Assembly: GCF_003143975.1 (NCBI RefSeq)
Contig: NZ_QFVR01000011.1
Coordinates: 37,175-101,174, forward strand
Reading direction: 5' to 3'
Source: Kurthia sibirica
GTDB taxonomy: Bacteria; Bacillota; Bacilli; Bacillales_A; Planococcaceae
DNA: 64,000 nucleotides
The notes under the pieces were generated by a model. It was not told the DNA's origin. It saw nothing but the letters and a program-made list of their open reading frames with translations, and did not search any database. Below are positions 1-9,626 of the stretch, piece by piece (the stretch's first letter is position 1; the number at the start of each line of letters is the position of its first letter). A program made the translations under genes and the position numbers.

Positions 1-1103
1 CACAAGAGGGTTTTGGTTTCTTACGTCCAATCAACTACTCACCTAGTTCCGAAGATATTTATATTTCTGCATCACAAATTCGTCGCTTTAGTTTAAGAAA
101 TGGCGATAAAGTAACGGGGAAAGTGCGTCCACCTAAAGAAAATGAACGCTATTATGGTTTATTACATGTTGAAGCAGTGAATGGTGAAAATCCAGAAACA
201 GCGAAGGAACGTGTTCATTTCCCTGCACTGACACCCCTTTATCCAGATCGTCATATTAAGCTAGAGACGACGCCTGACCGACTTTCAACACGTATTATGG
301 ATTTAGTCGCACCAGTTGGTTTTGGCCAACGTGGACTAATTGTTGCGCCACCTAAAGCAGGGAAGACATCATTGCTCAAAGAAATTGCAAATGCCATTAC
401 GGAGAAATATCCAGATTCTGAATTAATCGTATTATTAATAGATGAAAGACCAGAAGAGGTAACGGATATTGAACGATCAGTAAAAGCAGATGTTGTCAGT
501 TCGACATTTGATGAGTTACCAGAAAATCATGTCAAAGTTGCCGAATTGGTATTGGAGCGTGCGATGCGTTTAGTAGAACATAAGCGTGACGTGATTATTT
601 TGATGGATTCCATTACGCGATTGGCGCGTGCTTATAACTTAGTTATTCCACCGAGTGGTCGAACTTTATCGGGCGGGATTGATCCCGCAGCCTTCCATCG
701 TCCAAAACGTTTCTTTGGTGCCGCACGCAATATTGAGGAAGGCGGTAGCTTGACGATTTTAGCGACTGCTTTAATCGACACCGGCTCACGTATGGATGAA
801 GTAATTTATGAAGAATTCAAAGGTACCGGTAATTTGGAACTTCATTTAGACCGCAATTTGGCAGAACGCCGTATTTTCCCTGCTATTGATATTCGTCGCT
901 CGGGTACACGTAAAGAAGAACTACTTATACCAACTGCACAACTGACAAAACTTTGGGGTATTCGCAAAACATTTGCAGATGCGCATGATTTCACGGATAA
1001 ATTCCTTCGAAAATTACGTACGACAAAATCAAATGAAGAATTTTTTGAAAAACTAGATACGGGTATGAAATCAGCACGTAACGGTAAAGGTTTAATAGAT
1101 TGA
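1..1103 (+). CDS. rho: Transcription termination factor Rho (5' end outside window)
   Basis: Hexameric RNA-dependent ATPase that terminates transcription. The frame is open from base 3, so the gene begins upstream of the window and lacks its N-terminus here. The visible part starts at the end of the RNA-binding cold-shock-like domain and contains the whole ATPase core: Walker A ([11 protein letters not shown]), Walker B region ([13 protein letters not shown]), the [12 protein letters not shown] segment and the R-loop/arginine region ([11 protein letters not shown]). The C-terminus is complete and is followed by a strong terminator. Position upstream of rpmE and tdk matches Bacillus gene order. 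Identification is certain; only the upstream extent is unknown. Confidence 0.98.
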   Translation, partial: QEGFGFLRPINYSPSSEDIYISASQIRRFSLRNGDKVTGKVRPPKENERYYGLLHVEAVNGENPETAKERVHFPALTPLYPDRHIKLETTPDRLSTRIMDLVAPVGFGQRGLIVAPPKAGKTSLLKEIANAITEKYPDSELIVLLIDERPEEVTDIERSVKADVVSSTFDELPENHVKVAELVLERAMRLVEHKRDVIILMDSITRLARAYNLVIPPSGRTLSGGIDPAAFHRPKRFFGAARNIEEGGSLTILATALIDTGSRMDEVIYEEFKGTGNLELHLDRNLAERRIFPAIDIRRSGTRKEELLIPTAQLTKLWGIRKTFADAHDFTDKFLRKLRTTKSNEEFFEKLDTGMKSARNGKGLID

Positions 1104-1110
1104 TGACACA

Positions 1111-1143
1111 GCATGGACATTTTTATTGTTCATGCTTTTTTTG
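1111..1143 (+). terminator. Rho-independent terminator of rho
   Basis: The stem GCATGGACA / TGTTCATGC (one G-U pair) is followed by seven T residues, seven bases after the rho stop codon. Confidence 0.85.
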
Positions 1144-1286
1144 TGGTGAAAAGAGAACCATATGATTCCTTCATGACAATAGATTTGTAAAACCACGTTT
1201 GTATATAAAGCGGTAGGGTATTGAATTACTTAAAGACTGTTTTTCGTTCATTAGTGAATTGAATGGTAGAGGAGAGTGATCCATAT

Positions 1287-1463
1287 ATGTTTGAATACCA
1301 TTTTGAACGGGTGTTATTTCATAACTACCGAGAGGGTATTGAACCAAGCCGTAATTATCAAGAAATAATTCAAAAGTATGCATTAGATGGCTATCGTTTC
1401 ATTCAATTTATTCAATATAATAATACATTTTGTGAATTAGTATTTGAAAAACAAAAGAATTGA
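1287..1463 (+). CDS. DUF4177 family small protein
   Basis: A 58-residue protein starting MFEYHFERV. The pattern of an aromatic-rich first strand, a central segment NYQEIIQKYALDGYRFIQ and a terminal CELVFEK strand matches the DUF4177 family, whose function is unknown. An in-frame ATG at 1263 lies before the ribosome binding site GGAGAG, so the ATG at 1287 was chosen. The gene ends 16 bases before the next gene, which has its own ribosome binding site, so the two are probably co-transcribed. Family assignment is from sequence pattern only. Confidence 0.75.
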   Translation: MFEYHFERVLFHNYREGIEPSRNYQEIIQKYALDGYRFIQFIQYNNTFCELVFEKQKN

Positions 1464-1479
1464 CGAGAGGAGAAAATCC

Positions 1480-1986
1480 ATGTTAGCATTGCGTTATCTA
1501 AAAATATTCGTTGTTTTATTGGCGGGTTTATTCGGTTTTTTCGTCGTATTAGGCAATTTACTTGATTACGATTCTAACTATCAATTCGTCAAGCACGTCT
1601 TAAGCATGGATACGACCTTTGAAGGAAATAAGCTCATGTGGCGTGCCATCACCTCACCAAATGCTCACATGGTAGCGTATTGGATTTTAATCTTATTAGA
1701 AGTGATTTTCACATTAACAGCATTATTTGGCGCCTATCATATGTTGTTAAATAGTAAGCAATCAGGTTTGAAATTTAATGAAGCAAAACGTTATGGTTAC
1801 TATGCTTTTTTCTTAGGTTTCATCATTTGGTTCCTAGGTTTCATCGTTATTGGTAACGAGTGGTTTGCGATGTGGCAATCGGAATCATGGAACGGGAAAG
1901 ATACCGCGATGAATATTGTCTTATTGTGGACAGTCTTTGCACTACTACTAGCATTAAAAGACGATGATTTACAGGCAAAAGAGTAA
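1480..1986 (+). CDS. DUF2165 family membrane protein
   Basis: A 168-residue integral membrane protein with four predicted transmembrane helices (about residues 7-27, 66-88, 108-130 and 145-163). The segment MWRAITSPNAHMVAYW between the first two helices is characteristic of the DUF2165 family of predicted small membrane proteins. The start at 1480 follows GAGAGGAG at good spacing; a longer reading from 1444 would overlap the upstream gene and has no ribosome binding site. Function unknown. It is followed directly by the rpmE promoter. Confidence 0.8.
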   Translation: MLALRYLKIFVVLLAGLFGFFVVLGNLLDYDSNYQFVKHVLSMDTTFEGNKLMWRAITSPNAHMVAYWILILLEVIFTLTALFGAYHMLLNSKQSGLKFNEAKRYGYYAFFLGFIIWFLGFIVIGNEWFAMWQSESWNGKDTAMNIVLLWTVFALLLALKDDDLQAKE

Positions 1987-1993
1987 AAAAACA

Positions 1994-2022
1994 TTGCGAA
2001 GACATAAGGAATTTGTTATACT
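1994..2022 (+). promoter_or_regulatory. Promoter of rpmE
   Basis: TTGCGA and TATACT separated by exactly 17 bases, a near-consensus sigma-A promoter. It implies a leader of about 115 nucleotides before rpmE. Confidence 0.75.
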
Positions 2023-2029
2023 CTGTATT

Positions 2030-2143
2030 ATAATGCTATCAATACGTATTGCATATGCGACAACTTAATTGGGTTGTGTAAGGCAATAGGTTGATACAAA
2101 GTACTCTGTTCCAGATGGTTCAGGGCGAGAGGAGAAATATACT
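2030..2143 (+). promoter_or_regulatory. rpmE 5' leader, possible L31 autoregulatory RNA
   Basis: The transcribed leader is long for a 66-codon gene. It contains short inverted segments such as ACAAC...GTTGT and ends in the ribosome binding site GAGAGGAG. Ribosomal protein L31 leaders with autoregulatory structures are described in Firmicutes; assignment here is inference from position and length, not from a confirmed fold. Confidence 0.4.
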
Positions 2144-2344
2144 ATGAAACAAGGAATTCACCCAGACTACAAAGAAGCAACAGTATCATGCTCATGTGGT
2201 AATACGTTCAAAACTGGTTCAGTAAAAGAAACTATCGTTATCGAATTTTGTAACGAGTGCCACCCATTCTACACTGGTCGCCAAAAATTCGCGTCTGCTG
2301 ACGGACGTGTTGATCGTTTCAACAAAAAATACGGTCTTAAATAA
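2144..2344 (+). CDS. rpmE: 50S ribosomal protein L31 (type A, zinc-binding)
   Basis: A 66-residue protein of the large ribosomal subunit. It carries the four-cysteine zinc motif of the C+ form: CSC at residues 16-18 and CNEC at 36-39. In Bacillus the zinc form is the one made under zinc-replete conditions. Full length, with conserved KQGIHPDY start and FNKKYG end. It has its own promoter and a strong terminator, so it is a single-gene unit between rho and tdk as in B. subtilis. Confidence 0.97.
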   Translation: MKQGIHPDYKEATVSCSCGNTFKTGSVKETIVIEFCNECHPFYTGRQKFASADGRVDRFNKKYGLK

Positions 2345-2364
2345 TTCGAATAGAATTGTTAAAA

Positions 2365-2402
2365 TGCCTGCTAAGCGATTCGTTGCTTAGCAGGTATTTT
2401 TC
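2365..2402 (+). terminator. Terminator of rpmE
   Basis: Perfect 10-bp stem CCTGCTAAGC / GCTTAGCAGG with an 8-base loop, followed by a T-rich tract. Confidence 0.9.
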
Positions 2403-2548
2403 TTGCCTAAAAACCGAATTTCGTGTAGTATAAATCACGTTGTTTAAGTGAGGAATTACTTAATGAGGACGTATTTTTTCCTAAAATTAGGCGAATTGCT
2501 GTATAATTCGTTAATATAATATAGAGAAGTTGAAAGGGGTCAGTCACG

Positions 2549-3145
2549 ATGTACTACACTCACCAAAACGGTTGGATTGAAGTCATTTGCGGTAGTATGT
2601 TCTCAGGTAAATCAGAGGAACTTATTCGTAGAGTTAGACGTGCGCAGTTTGCAAAACAACGTATTGCTGTATTTAAACCACAAATAGATAATCGCTATAG
2701 CGAGGAAGCGGTCGTATCCCATAATGGGACAACGGTGATTGCGCATCCGATTGAACGAACAGAAGAAATGTGGGAATATATTTCAGATGAATATGATGTC
2801 ATTGCAATCGATGAGGCCCAATTTTTCGGAGAAGATATTATCGATACGGTACAAAAATTAGCGAATCATGGTTTTCGCGTAATTTTGGCTGGTCTTGATC
2901 AAGATTTCAAAGGGATGCCATTTGGGCCAATGCCTTTATTAATGGCAATTGCCGAACAAGTGACGAAGTTACAAGCTGTCTGTAGCGAATGTGGCTCACC
3001 TGCTAGTCGTACGCAAAGATTGATCAATGGCGAACCTGCAAAATCTGACGATCCAATTATTTTAGTTGGTGCATCGGAAGCCTATGAGCCGAGATGCCGT
3101 CATCATCATTCTGTACCTCTTGGTGTGACAGAAGTAAAAGGATAG
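2549..3145 (+). CDS. tdk: Thymidine kinase
   Basis: Phosphorylates thymidine to dTMP in nucleotide salvage. The 198 residues contain the P-loop GSMFSGKS (15-22), the catalytic DEAQFF segment with Glu89, and the zinc lasso cysteines (Cys145, Cys148, Cys183) plus His186. Length is normal for the type II family. The start follows AAAGGGG. Upstream, at 2480-2491, the inverted repeat CCTAA-AA-TTAGG lies close to an AT-rich promoter-like region. It is ended by a strong terminator. Confidence 0.97.
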   Translation: MYYTHQNGWIEVICGSMFSGKSEELIRRVRRAQFAKQRIAVFKPQIDNRYSEEAVVSHNGTTVIAHPIERTEEMWEYISDEYDVIAIDEAQFFGEDIIDTVQKLANHGFRVILAGLDQDFKGMPFGPMPLLMAIAEQVTKLQAVCSECGSPASRTQRLINGEPAKSDDPIILVGASEAYEPRCRHHHSVPLGVTEVKG

Positions 3146-3173
3146 TGGCAACTTAATTAGCATAAAGAGCAGT

Positions 3174-3206
3174 AGTAGTTATCTTTAGAAGATAGCTACT
3201 ATTTTT
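3174..3206 (+). terminator. Terminator of tdk
   Basis: Stem AGTAGTTATCTT / AAGATAGCTACT with a 3-base loop and a following run of five T. Confidence 0.88.
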
Positions 3207-3452
3207 GTGTATCATAGAACAACTTGAAATAAATAAAGCGAATCAATCGGAGGTTTGGTTGAGCGACTATAAAAGACATCGCTATGAAAAAAGCATATGC
3301 TTTATTTGTAGGAAATGTCTCATTTCTAAAAGAATTTTTTCATTAGAGTAGCAAGAGGCTCTCTTTTTCTTTATACTATTATAGGAACATATATAAACTC
3401 GTAAAGACAAGATAAAATAGATAGCGAAATAAGAAAGGTTAAGGTGAATTAC
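3207..3452. other. Intergenic region before prfA
   Basis: No credible gene. It is AT-rich and probably holds the prfA promoter (candidate TATACT/TATTATA around 3372-3380). The prfA ribosome binding site AAGGTGAA is at its end. Confidence 0.5.
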
Positions 3453-4532
3453 ATGTTTGATCGCCTGCAAGCAGTTGAAGATCGATATGAAAGATTAAAT
3501 GAATTATTAAGTGACCCGGATGTTGTATCGGATAATAAAAAATTAGCACAGTATTCGAAAGAGCAATCGGATATTTCTGATACAGTAGAAGTGTATCGTG
3601 AATACAAATCAACAAAAGAGCAAATTGCCGAAGCCAAAGAAATGCTAAATGAAAAATTAGATCCTGATATGAAGGATATGGTAAAAGAAGAATTAAAAGA
3701 ACTTGAAGCATTAATTCCGGCATTTGAAGAAAGATTAAAAGTTCTGCTTATTCCCAAAGACCCTAATGATAGTAAAAACGTGATTATGGAAATTCGTGGC
3801 GCTGCTGGTGGCGACGAAGCAGCATTATTCGCTAACTCATTATTCCGTATGTATAGCAAGTATGCGGAAACGCAGGGCTGGAAAATTGAAATTATGAATG
3901 CCAACCCGACAGAGCTTGGCGGCTATAAAGAGATTGTCTTCCAGATTTCAGGACAGGGTGCATATTCCCGTTTTAAATATGAAAGTGGCGCTCATCGTGT
4001 ACAACGCGTACCCGAAACAGAATCACAAGGTCGTGTGCATACATCAACTTCTACAGTTGTTGTTATGCCAGAAGCAGAAGAAGTAGAATTAGTATTAGCA
4101 GATAAAGATATTCGTGTAGATATTTATCACGCATCAGGCGCTGGTGGTCAACACGTCAATAAAACAGCATCTGCCGTACGTATGACACATATTCCAACGG
4201 GTGTAGTGGTAGCTATGCAAGATGAACGTTCGCAATTGAAAAACCGCGATAAAGCGATGAAAGTTTTACGTACACGTGTATTTGATAAATTACGTCAAGA
4301 AGCACAAAGTGAAATCGATGCTGAGCGTAAATCAATTATTGGTACAGGTGATCGTTCTGAACGTATTCGCACATATAATTACCCACAAAACCGCGTGACG
4401 GATCACCGCATTGGTTTAACAATTCAAAAATTGGATCAAATTATCGAAGGTAAGCTCGATGAAATTATCAATGCATTAATCATGGAAGAACAAGCAGAGA
4501 AGCTGGATCAATTAAATGAACCAAGAATGTAA
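3453..4532 (+). CDS. prfA: Peptide chain release factor 1
   Basis: Decodes UAA and UAG stop codons. The 359-residue protein has the PxT codon-recognition tripeptide as Pro-Glu-Thr (residues 187-189) and the universal GGQ peptidyl-tRNA hydrolysis motif (231-233, within GAGGQHVN). An in-frame GTG at 3444 lies inside the ribosome binding site, so the ATG at 3453 giving [13 protein letters not shown] was chosen. The 3' end overlaps prmC by 17 bases, the usual pairing of the release factor with the enzyme that methylates its GGQ glutamine. Confidence 0.98.
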   Translation: MFDRLQAVEDRYERLNELLSDPDVVSDNKKLAQYSKEQSDISDTVEVYREYKSTKEQIAEAKEMLNEKLDPDMKDMVKEELKELEALIPAFEERLKVLLIPKDPNDSKNVIMEIRGAAGGDEAALFANSLFRMYSKYAETQGWKIEIMNANPTELGGYKEIVFQISGQGAYSRFKYESGAHRVQRVPETESQGRVHTSTSTVVVMPEAEEVELVLADKDIRVDIYHASGAGGQHVNKTASAVRMTHIPTGVVVAMQDERSQLKNRDKAMKVLRTRVFDKLRQEAQSEIDAERKSIIGTGDRSERIRTYNYPQNRVTDHRIGLTIQKLDQIIEGKLDEIINALIMEEQAEKLDQLNEPRM

Positions 4533-5379
4533 TACTGTCTTTGAGGCCCTTAAATGGGCTTCTTCTTATTTAGAGGAACAAAATCGTGAGGCAAATGCTG
4601 CACGCTTACTACTTCAGCATGTGCTAAATGTCGATTATACAGGTCTTGTATTCAAGATGCAGGAACCGATTAGTAAAGAGGATTTTAGCAGGTTTCAGCA
4701 TTATATTGCAGAACATGCAGCGGGAAAACCAGCGCAATACATCATGGGGTATGAGGAATTCTATGGTCGTAAGTTTTATGTCACAGAGTCGGTACTTATT
4801 CCACGTCCTGAAACAGAAGAACTTGTCGAAGAAACATTACGTCGTATACCGTTACTCTTTGGTAATGAAGAGAACTTGGCTTTAGCTGATATCGGGACAG
4901 GTAGTGGTGCGATTGCTGTGTCGATGAAAAAAGAATTACCGCAGCTCGATGTCACGGCAACGGATTTAAGTGCAGAGGCACTTGTTGTTGCACGTGAAAA
5001 TGCAACACAGTTAGAGGCTAAGGTACATTTTTTGCAAGGTGATCTAACAGCACCTCTTCAAGGACAGAAATTTGATATTGTACTGTCTAATCCACCGTAT
5101 ATTGCATTTGATGAAGCAAAATTAATGGATGATGTTGTTTTGGAGCATGAACCACATGGTGCTTTATTTGCGGAGGAAGATGGATTGCAGTTGTACCGCC
5201 AACTTTGTGAACAACTTGCTACAATTTTAAACGATAAAGCACTAATAGGTTTTGAGATTGGCTATTTACAAGGTCCGGCTGTGGAAAACCTGTTGAAAAG
5301 TCATTTCCCAACAGGTAAAGTAGAGATTTTAGCCGATTTAAATGGGAATAATCGAATGGTTTTCTGTGAATTGCAATAG
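4516..5379 (+). CDS. prmC: Release factor glutamine N5-methyltransferase
   Basis: Methylates the glutamine of the GGQ motif in RF1 and RF2 using S-adenosylmethionine. The 287 residues hold an N-terminal helical domain, then a Rossmann fold with the SAM motif [11 protein letters not shown] (about 127-137) and the catalytic NPPY (192-195). It overlaps prfA by 17 bases and so is translationally coupled. In spore-forming Bacillus, spoIIR follows nearby; here the next gene is ywlC. Confidence 0.95.
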   Translation: MNQECNTVFEALKWASSYLEEQNREANAARLLLQHVLNVDYTGLVFKMQEPISKEDFSRFQHYIAEHAAGKPAQYIMGYEEFYGRKFYVTESVLIPRPETEELVEETLRRIPLLFGNEENLALADIGTGSGAIAVSMKKELPQLDVTATDLSAEALVVARENATQLEAKVHFLQGDLTAPLQGQKFDIVLSNPPYIAFDEAKLMDDVVLEHEPHGALFAEEDGLQLYRQLCEQLATILNDKALIGFEIGYLQGPAVENLLKSHFPTGKVEILADLNGNNRMVFCELQ

Positions 5380-5391
5380 TTATCCACAGCT

Positions 5392-5411
5392 GTAAAGGAG
5401 ATTTCCTTTAC
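5392..5411 (+). terminator. Hairpin after prmC
   Basis: Perfect 8-bp stem GTAAAGGA / TCCTTTAC with a short loop, 12 bases after the prmC stop. The following tract is A/T-rich but has no clean T run, so it is a weak terminator candidate. Confidence 0.45.
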
Positions 5412-5653
5412 GAAAAATAATACCATAATTATTTGAGGGGTAAACGCTCTATATTGCTAAAAATGGCGTATTGACAAGCTTTGTAAAGGGTTCAAAGGAC
5501 TCATTTTAGAATAAAAAATATAAATAATGAAATATAAAGAGTGAAAAATAAAAAGTTATGCACAAAATTTCTTGAATTATCCACAAAAATGGTTAGAACA
5601 TATACAGTTGTGTATAACTTTCTGAAAACTTGCTCTGCTAGGGAGGTAAAACA

Positions 5654-6688
5654 ATGGACACGATACGAAAAAATATGGATAAAGATGTGAATAATGTAAA
5701 AAATTATCAACAGGCTGTGGATTTGTTAAAATCGGGTGAAGTTGTCGCTTTTCCAACAGAAACGGTTTATGGCTTAGGTGGTATAGCGACGAGTGATGCA
5801 GCTGTACTAAAAATCTATGAAGCAAAAGGACGTCCATCAGATAATCCATTAATCGTCCATATTGGTACCATTGAAGAAGTAGAACATTATGTGACGAATA
5901 TTAGTGATCAGGCGAAACAATGTATGGCAGCTTTTTGGCCAGGTCCATTAACAATTATTTGTGAAGTGAAAGAGAATGTTTTATCGACAAAAGTAACAGC
6001 TGGACTAAAAACTGTTGGATTACGTATGCCAAATCATCCAGTAGCTTTAGGCTTATTACGTGCACTTGGTGAACCCATTGCAGCGCCATCTGCCAATCGG
6101 AGTGGCAAACCGAGTCCGACTGAAGGTATTCATGTAGAAGAGGATCTTCGCGGGCGCATACCACTCATACTAGATGGTGGTGCAACGGGCATTGGTGTAG
6201 AATCAACGGTGATTGATCTGACGTTACAAATACCGACAATTTTACGTCCGGGAGGCGTGACAAAGGATATGATTGAAGCTGTGATTGGTCCAGTAAATGA
6301 ACCAAATCATATAGAGCAACAAGAGGGCGCGCCAAAAGCACCTGGTATGAAATACAAACATTATTCACCAGATGCACCTGTTTATTTAATTGAAAAAAAT
6401 GAGGCAGCCATTAAAGAGGCAATTGATAAAATTCATGCGCAACATAAAACGGTAGCGCTATTAGCCCCAGAATTATATGCAAATGAACAGGCTGACTATT
6501 TCTTTTCTTTTGGCGAAGATACGCAAGCGGATATGGCAGCACATTTATTTCAAGCATTACGTGCTTGCGATGCGACGACAGTCGATCTCGTTCTCGCGAC
6601 AGTTACTTCTTTAGATGGTATGGGTTCAGCAATTATGAATCGACTTGAAAAAGCAGCAGGCAATCAATGGTTTCATGCGATAGATTAA
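5654..6688 (+). CDS. ywlC: L-threonylcarbamoyladenylate synthase (Sua5 type)
   Basis: Makes threonylcarbamoyl-AMP from threonine, bicarbonate and ATP, the first step of t6A modification of ANN-decoding tRNAs. The N-terminal YrdC domain (about residues 15-205) shows FPTETVYGLGG, KGRPSDNPL and PSANRSGKPSPT. The C-terminal Sua5 domain (about 225-340) makes this the long form of 344 residues. It starts at ATG after GGGAGGT. The stretch to the upstream gene (5412-5653) is AT-rich and shows no gene; spoIIR, ywlA and ywlB of Bacillus are missing there. Confidence 0.95.
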   Translation: MDTIRKNMDKDVNNVKNYQQAVDLLKSGEVVAFPTETVYGLGGIATSDAAVLKIYEAKGRPSDNPLIVHIGTIEEVEHYVTNISDQAKQCMAAFWPGPLTIICEVKENVLSTKVTAGLKTVGLRMPNHPVALGLLRALGEPIAAPSANRSGKPSPTEGIHVEEDLRGRIPLILDGGATGIGVESTVIDLTLQIPTILRPGGVTKDMIEAVIGPVNEPNHIEQQEGAPKAPGMKYKHYSPDAPVYLIEKNEAAIKEAIDKIHAQHKTVALLAPELYANEQADYFFSFGEDTQADMAAHLFQALRACDATTVDLVLATVTSLDGMGSAIMNRLEKAAGNQWFHAID

Positions 6689-6703
6689 TTAGCAGATGAA
6701 CAG

Positions 6704-6745
6704 CTCAAGTGTAGCGCATATAGTGCGTTGTACTTGAGTTTTTTA
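6704..6745 (+). terminator. Terminator of ywlC
   Basis: CTCAAGT / ACTTGAG at the base of a 14-bp stem that includes G-U pairs, followed by six T. Confidence 0.85.
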
Positions 6746-6770
6746 CTTTGTGCTGGGCGGGCAAGTTATA

Positions 6771-6799
6771 TTGACAAAAAAGTGAAAAACATGTTTAAA
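6771..6799 (+). promoter_or_regulatory. Promoter of the TetR-family gene
   Basis: TTGACA, 17 bases, then TTTAAA; the next bases form the palindrome described in the following entry. Confidence 0.6.
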
Positions 6800-6817
6800 T
6801 TACTTAACGCTAGGTAA
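6800..6817. promoter_or_regulatory. Candidate TetR-family operator
   Basis: The 18-bp imperfect palindrome TTACTTAACGCTAGGTAA (14 of 18 positions symmetric) lies between the promoter and the ribosome binding site of a TetR-family gene. Such placement is typical of autorepression. Inferred, not proven. Confidence 0.5.
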
Positions 6818-6833
6818 AAAAGGAGTGATGACA

Positions 6834-7421
6834 ATGTCAAAGGGTGAGGAAACCTATCAAAAAATACTCGATGTTTCCATTTATTTTTTCGCGAAAGACG
6901 GTATTCATAAAACAAGTTTTTCTAAAATTGCAGATGCGCTTAAAATGACGAAGCCATCGCTTTACTACTATGTTAAATCGAAGGAAGAACTTGTGCATAA
7001 AGTGTTCGATTATATTTTTGATGATTATTCATTTGATGCTTATTTTGAAAAAGAAAAATTAACACAAACGACAATTGAAGCTTATTTAATTGGTGGAGGC
7101 CATCAATTTATAGAAGAAATAGAAGAACAAAATATTATATTAAATTTATTAAATGAATTTACTTTGTATGCTAAACGTATGGAAGAAAAAGATGAGACCT
7201 ATATGGAAAAAATTAAACAATCACATCAATCGTTTATCACAGGCTTTGCACAAATCTTGCAACAAGCGGAGGAATTCGATTTAATAAAAGAAGAACATAT
7301 TATTTTACGCGCACAAACAATGGCTTTAATGTTAGATAATATCCAGTCTTATCATACATTAGGTTTGGGGATGGATTCTAAAGAGCTGTGGTCATTTACC
7401 GTTCGCCAAGTATTTGTATGA
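6834..7421 (+). CDS. TetR/AcrR family transcriptional regulator
   Basis: A 195-residue protein with an N-terminal helix-turn-helix (about residues 8-55: FAKDGIHKTSFSKIADALKMTKPSLYYYVKSKEELV split across the usual three helices) and a helical ligand-binding C-terminal domain without recognised specificity. GTG and ATG codons at 6825 and 6828 overlap the AAGGAG site, so the ATG at 6834 was selected. It stands where mntP (ywlD) sits in B. subtilis, alone on the strand with its own promoter. No target gene is apparent other than itself. Confidence 0.85.
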   Translation: MSKGEETYQKILDVSIYFFAKDGIHKTSFSKIADALKMTKPSLYYYVKSKEELVHKVFDYIFDDYSFDAYFEKEKLTQTTIEAYLIGGGHQFIEEIEEQNIILNLLNEFTLYAKRMEEKDETYMEKIKQSHQSFITGFAQILQQAEEFDLIKEEHIILRAQTMALMLDNIQSYHTLGLGMDSKELWSFTVRQVFV

Positions 7422-7580
7422 CCATGCTAAAGTTAGAAATCACGCCTATTATTAATAGTAATATCTTGATAATTATGTCGTTAGTAATTCTTTAGATATA
7501 GAAAAATGATTATTTATGTTTAAAAAATGTATCATTTATACTGTATGTTGAAGTATAATTTAACTATAGAGGGGTGCACA

Positions 7581-8018
7581 ATGAATATTTATTTTATTTG
7601 TACAGGTAATACATGCAGAAGTCCTATGGCGGAGGCCATCCTTAAAAATAAAAATCTTCAAAATGTTGAAGTCTCTTCAGCCGGTGTTTTTGCTCAAGAT
7701 GGGGGCGAGCTTTCTCGCAATGCACAAACAGTTTTAATGCAAAATGATATAGAAGTTGATCATACGACGTCCGCAATCGATGCAGAAAAATTGGCAAAAG
7801 CCGATTTGATTTTAACGATGACGCTCGGGCATAGACAGGCTGTTTTGCAAGCATATCCAGCAGTAGCTGACAAAACATTTACATTGAAAGAATACGTCGA
7901 TGCATCAAACTATGATGTGTCAGATCCATATGGCGGCAGTGTAGAAGTGTATCGACAAACCTTTAAGGAGCTTCAGCAACTTATTGACGCACTCCAATTG
8001 AAAATTTTGGAGGAGTAA
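7581..8018 (+). CDS. ywlE: Protein-arginine phosphatase, LMW-PTP family
   Basis: Removes phosphate from arginine residues marked by McsB kinase, part of Clp-dependent protein quality control. The 145-residue protein begins with the catalytic loop C7-TGNTC-R13-S. Thr11 in this loop is the residue that in B. subtilis YwlE favours phospho-arginine over phospho-tyrosine. The general acid is Asp115 in DPYGGS. An upstream in-frame start at 7527 has no ribosome binding site; the ATG at 7581 follows GAGGGG. Assignment to YwlE rests on Thr11 and on the ywl gene order. Confidence 0.9.
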   Translation: MNIYFICTGNTCRSPMAEAILKNKNLQNVEVSSAGVFAQDGGELSRNAQTVLMQNDIEVDHTTSAIDAEKLAKADLILTMTLGHRQAVLQAYPAVADKTFTLKEYVDASNYDVSDPYGGSVEVYRQTFKELQQLIDALQLKILEE

Positions 8019-8021
8019 TCT

Positions 8022-9302
8022 ATGAAAAACACACATTCTTTTAGTCTTAGAAAAAAACTTATTCTTTTTGTTGTCGTATTGGCAGTCATAACATATGGCA
8101 CAAGTTTAGTTTTTATCGAATACATCCAGCCACAATTTTTCCCGCATTTTAGTACATTAACATTTGCTGTGATTACATTTAGCTTAGGTATATTATGGTC
8201 GGGGATTCTTGCAGGCGTGTTAGCGTTCTTTATTGTTAAGCCCCTTCAACAATTAGAGAAGGTTGCTTTAGAAGCTGCAAAAGGTAATATTCATCAAACC
8301 ATTAATCTACCTAAATCACATGATGAAATTCGATCTTTGGCTGTAGCTTTTGAGTCAATGTTAGCTAATCTTCGTCAGATGGTCAGCAGCATTGATGATA
8401 ATTTTCAACAGACGAATAGCACCGTACAATCATTGTCCAAGGAATCAAAGGAAGCACTTCAACAATCCGATGCAATTGCGCAGACAATCGCACAAATCTC
8501 TGAAGGAGCTATTGGTTCAGCAGAAGCAATTCAAAATACGGCAGAATCGATGGAAGATGTACGAGAATTAGCTGTAGAGGTCAATAAGCATGCGGTAAAA
8601 TCGTCGACTTACTCTAATCAAATGATTACTGAATTGACAAAAACAACGACCGTGATTGGTGAGTTAGTAAACGGTATTGAAGAAATAGCGAGTGGTAATA
8701 AAAAAGCTTTAAAAGACATCCATCAACTAGAGCATAATGCCAATGAAGTAGAAAATATTATCCAATTAGTTGGTTCAATTGCAGAGCAAACCAATTTATT
8801 GGCATTAAATGCTTCAATCGAGGCAGCGCGTGCAGGCGAACATGGCAAGGGTTTTGCAGTCGTAGCAGAAGAAGTGCGCAAGTTAGCCGATGGCAGTGCA
8901 GATGCTGCAAAAGGAGTTGCCCAGTTAATTCAAGTGATGCAGGCAGATGTCGTACGGGTTGTCGATCAGATGACAACACAAGTGAAAATTGCCGAACATG
9001 AGATGTTGCGGGTATCCGATACGACGAAAGCTGTTGATGGCATGAATTCAACGGTGAAACAGATGGCGGCTTCAGTAGATGAAATTTCACAATTCGTCGA
9101 AAAACAATTCAATAATATTGAGAGAACAGCACATGAATCACAAGAAGTTGCAGCCATTGCGGAAGAAACATCTGCAGGGGCAGAAGAAGTACGCAGTTCA
9201 ACAGATGAGCAAGTGCGCTCTATTTCACAAATGGAAGAGTTATCACGTCATTTGCAACAACAATCTAAAGAGTTGCATAAAACAATTCAACAATTTAACT
9301 AA
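8022..9302 (+). CDS. Methyl-accepting chemotaxis protein
   Basis: A 426-residue membrane receptor. Two helices (about 12-31 and 46-72) are separated by only about 14 residues, so there is essentially no extracellular ligand domain. A HAMP domain (about 71-125) and a cytoplasmic signalling domain follow, with the conserved hairpin tip [19 protein letters not shown] near residues 254-272. It starts three bases after the ywlE stop and is likely co-transcribed with it. B. subtilis has no receptor gene at this place. The short extracellular part suggests sensing through the membrane or cytoplasm; that is inference. Confidence 0.92.
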   Translation: MKNTHSFSLRKKLILFVVVLAVITYGTSLVFIEYIQPQFFPHFSTLTFAVITFSLGILWSGILAGVLAFFIVKPLQQLEKVALEAAKGNIHQTINLPKSHDEIRSLAVAFESMLANLRQMVSSIDDNFQQTNSTVQSLSKESKEALQQSDAIAQTIAQISEGAIGSAEAIQNTAESMEDVRELAVEVNKHAVKSSTYSNQMITELTKTTTVIGELVNGIEEIASGNKKALKDIHQLEHNANEVENIIQLVGSIAEQTNLLALNASIEAARAGEHGKGFAVVAEEVRKLADGSADAAKGVAQLIQVMQADVVRVVDQMTTQVKIAEHEMLRVSDTTKAVDGMNSTVKQMAASVDEISQFVEKQFNNIERTAHESQEVAAIAEETSAGAEEVRSSTDEQVRSISQMEELSRHLQQQSKELHKTIQQFN

Positions 9303-9303
9303 T

Positions 9304-9352
9304 GCTAAAAAATGCCATGCCACGAATCCTCGTTGTGTATGGCATTTTTTAG
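9304..9352 (+). terminator. Terminator of the chemotaxis receptor gene
   Basis: Perfect 14-bp stem CTAAAAAATGCCAT / ATGGCATTTTTTAG; the inner part can pair further, and the T run is part of the stem. Confidence 0.88.
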
Positions 9353-9442
9353 TGTTATTTCTCAATACAATGCAATGAATTCCTCTTAATATAAAAATTA
9401 TATTGTTGTAATACAGTGTAAAGTTCGGTAAAATAGCAATTG

Positions 9443-9463
9443 TGAATCGTATAACACGATTCA
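9443..9463. promoter_or_regulatory. Inverted repeat upstream of rpiB
   Basis: Perfect inverted repeat TGAATCGT-ATAAC-ACGATTCA in the 274-base gap before rpiB. It could be an operator or a short hairpin. The rest of the gap is AT-rich, with a candidate extended -10 TGGTACACT near 9582. Confidence 0.45.
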
Positions 9464-9626
9464 AATTACTGAAAGCGATTTACTTCTTAACTATATACAT
9501 ATTAAACGTTATTAAAGTTCGTCTTTCAGCTATTTAAACGTATTTTTGAGCTAATAATTATGTCTTTATAGGCTTATTAATGGTACACTAATGATGAATT
9601 TAAACAATTGAAAAGAGGGATTTACG

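Noticed and set aside
2030..2143. Known riboswitch class in the rpmE leader
   Set aside because: No conserved motif of a metabolite riboswitch could be recognised; only a ribosomal-protein leader remains plausible.
3449..3904. 151-residue minus-strand frame over prfA
   Set aside because: Antisense shadow; serine-rich composition typical of reverse-complement reading.
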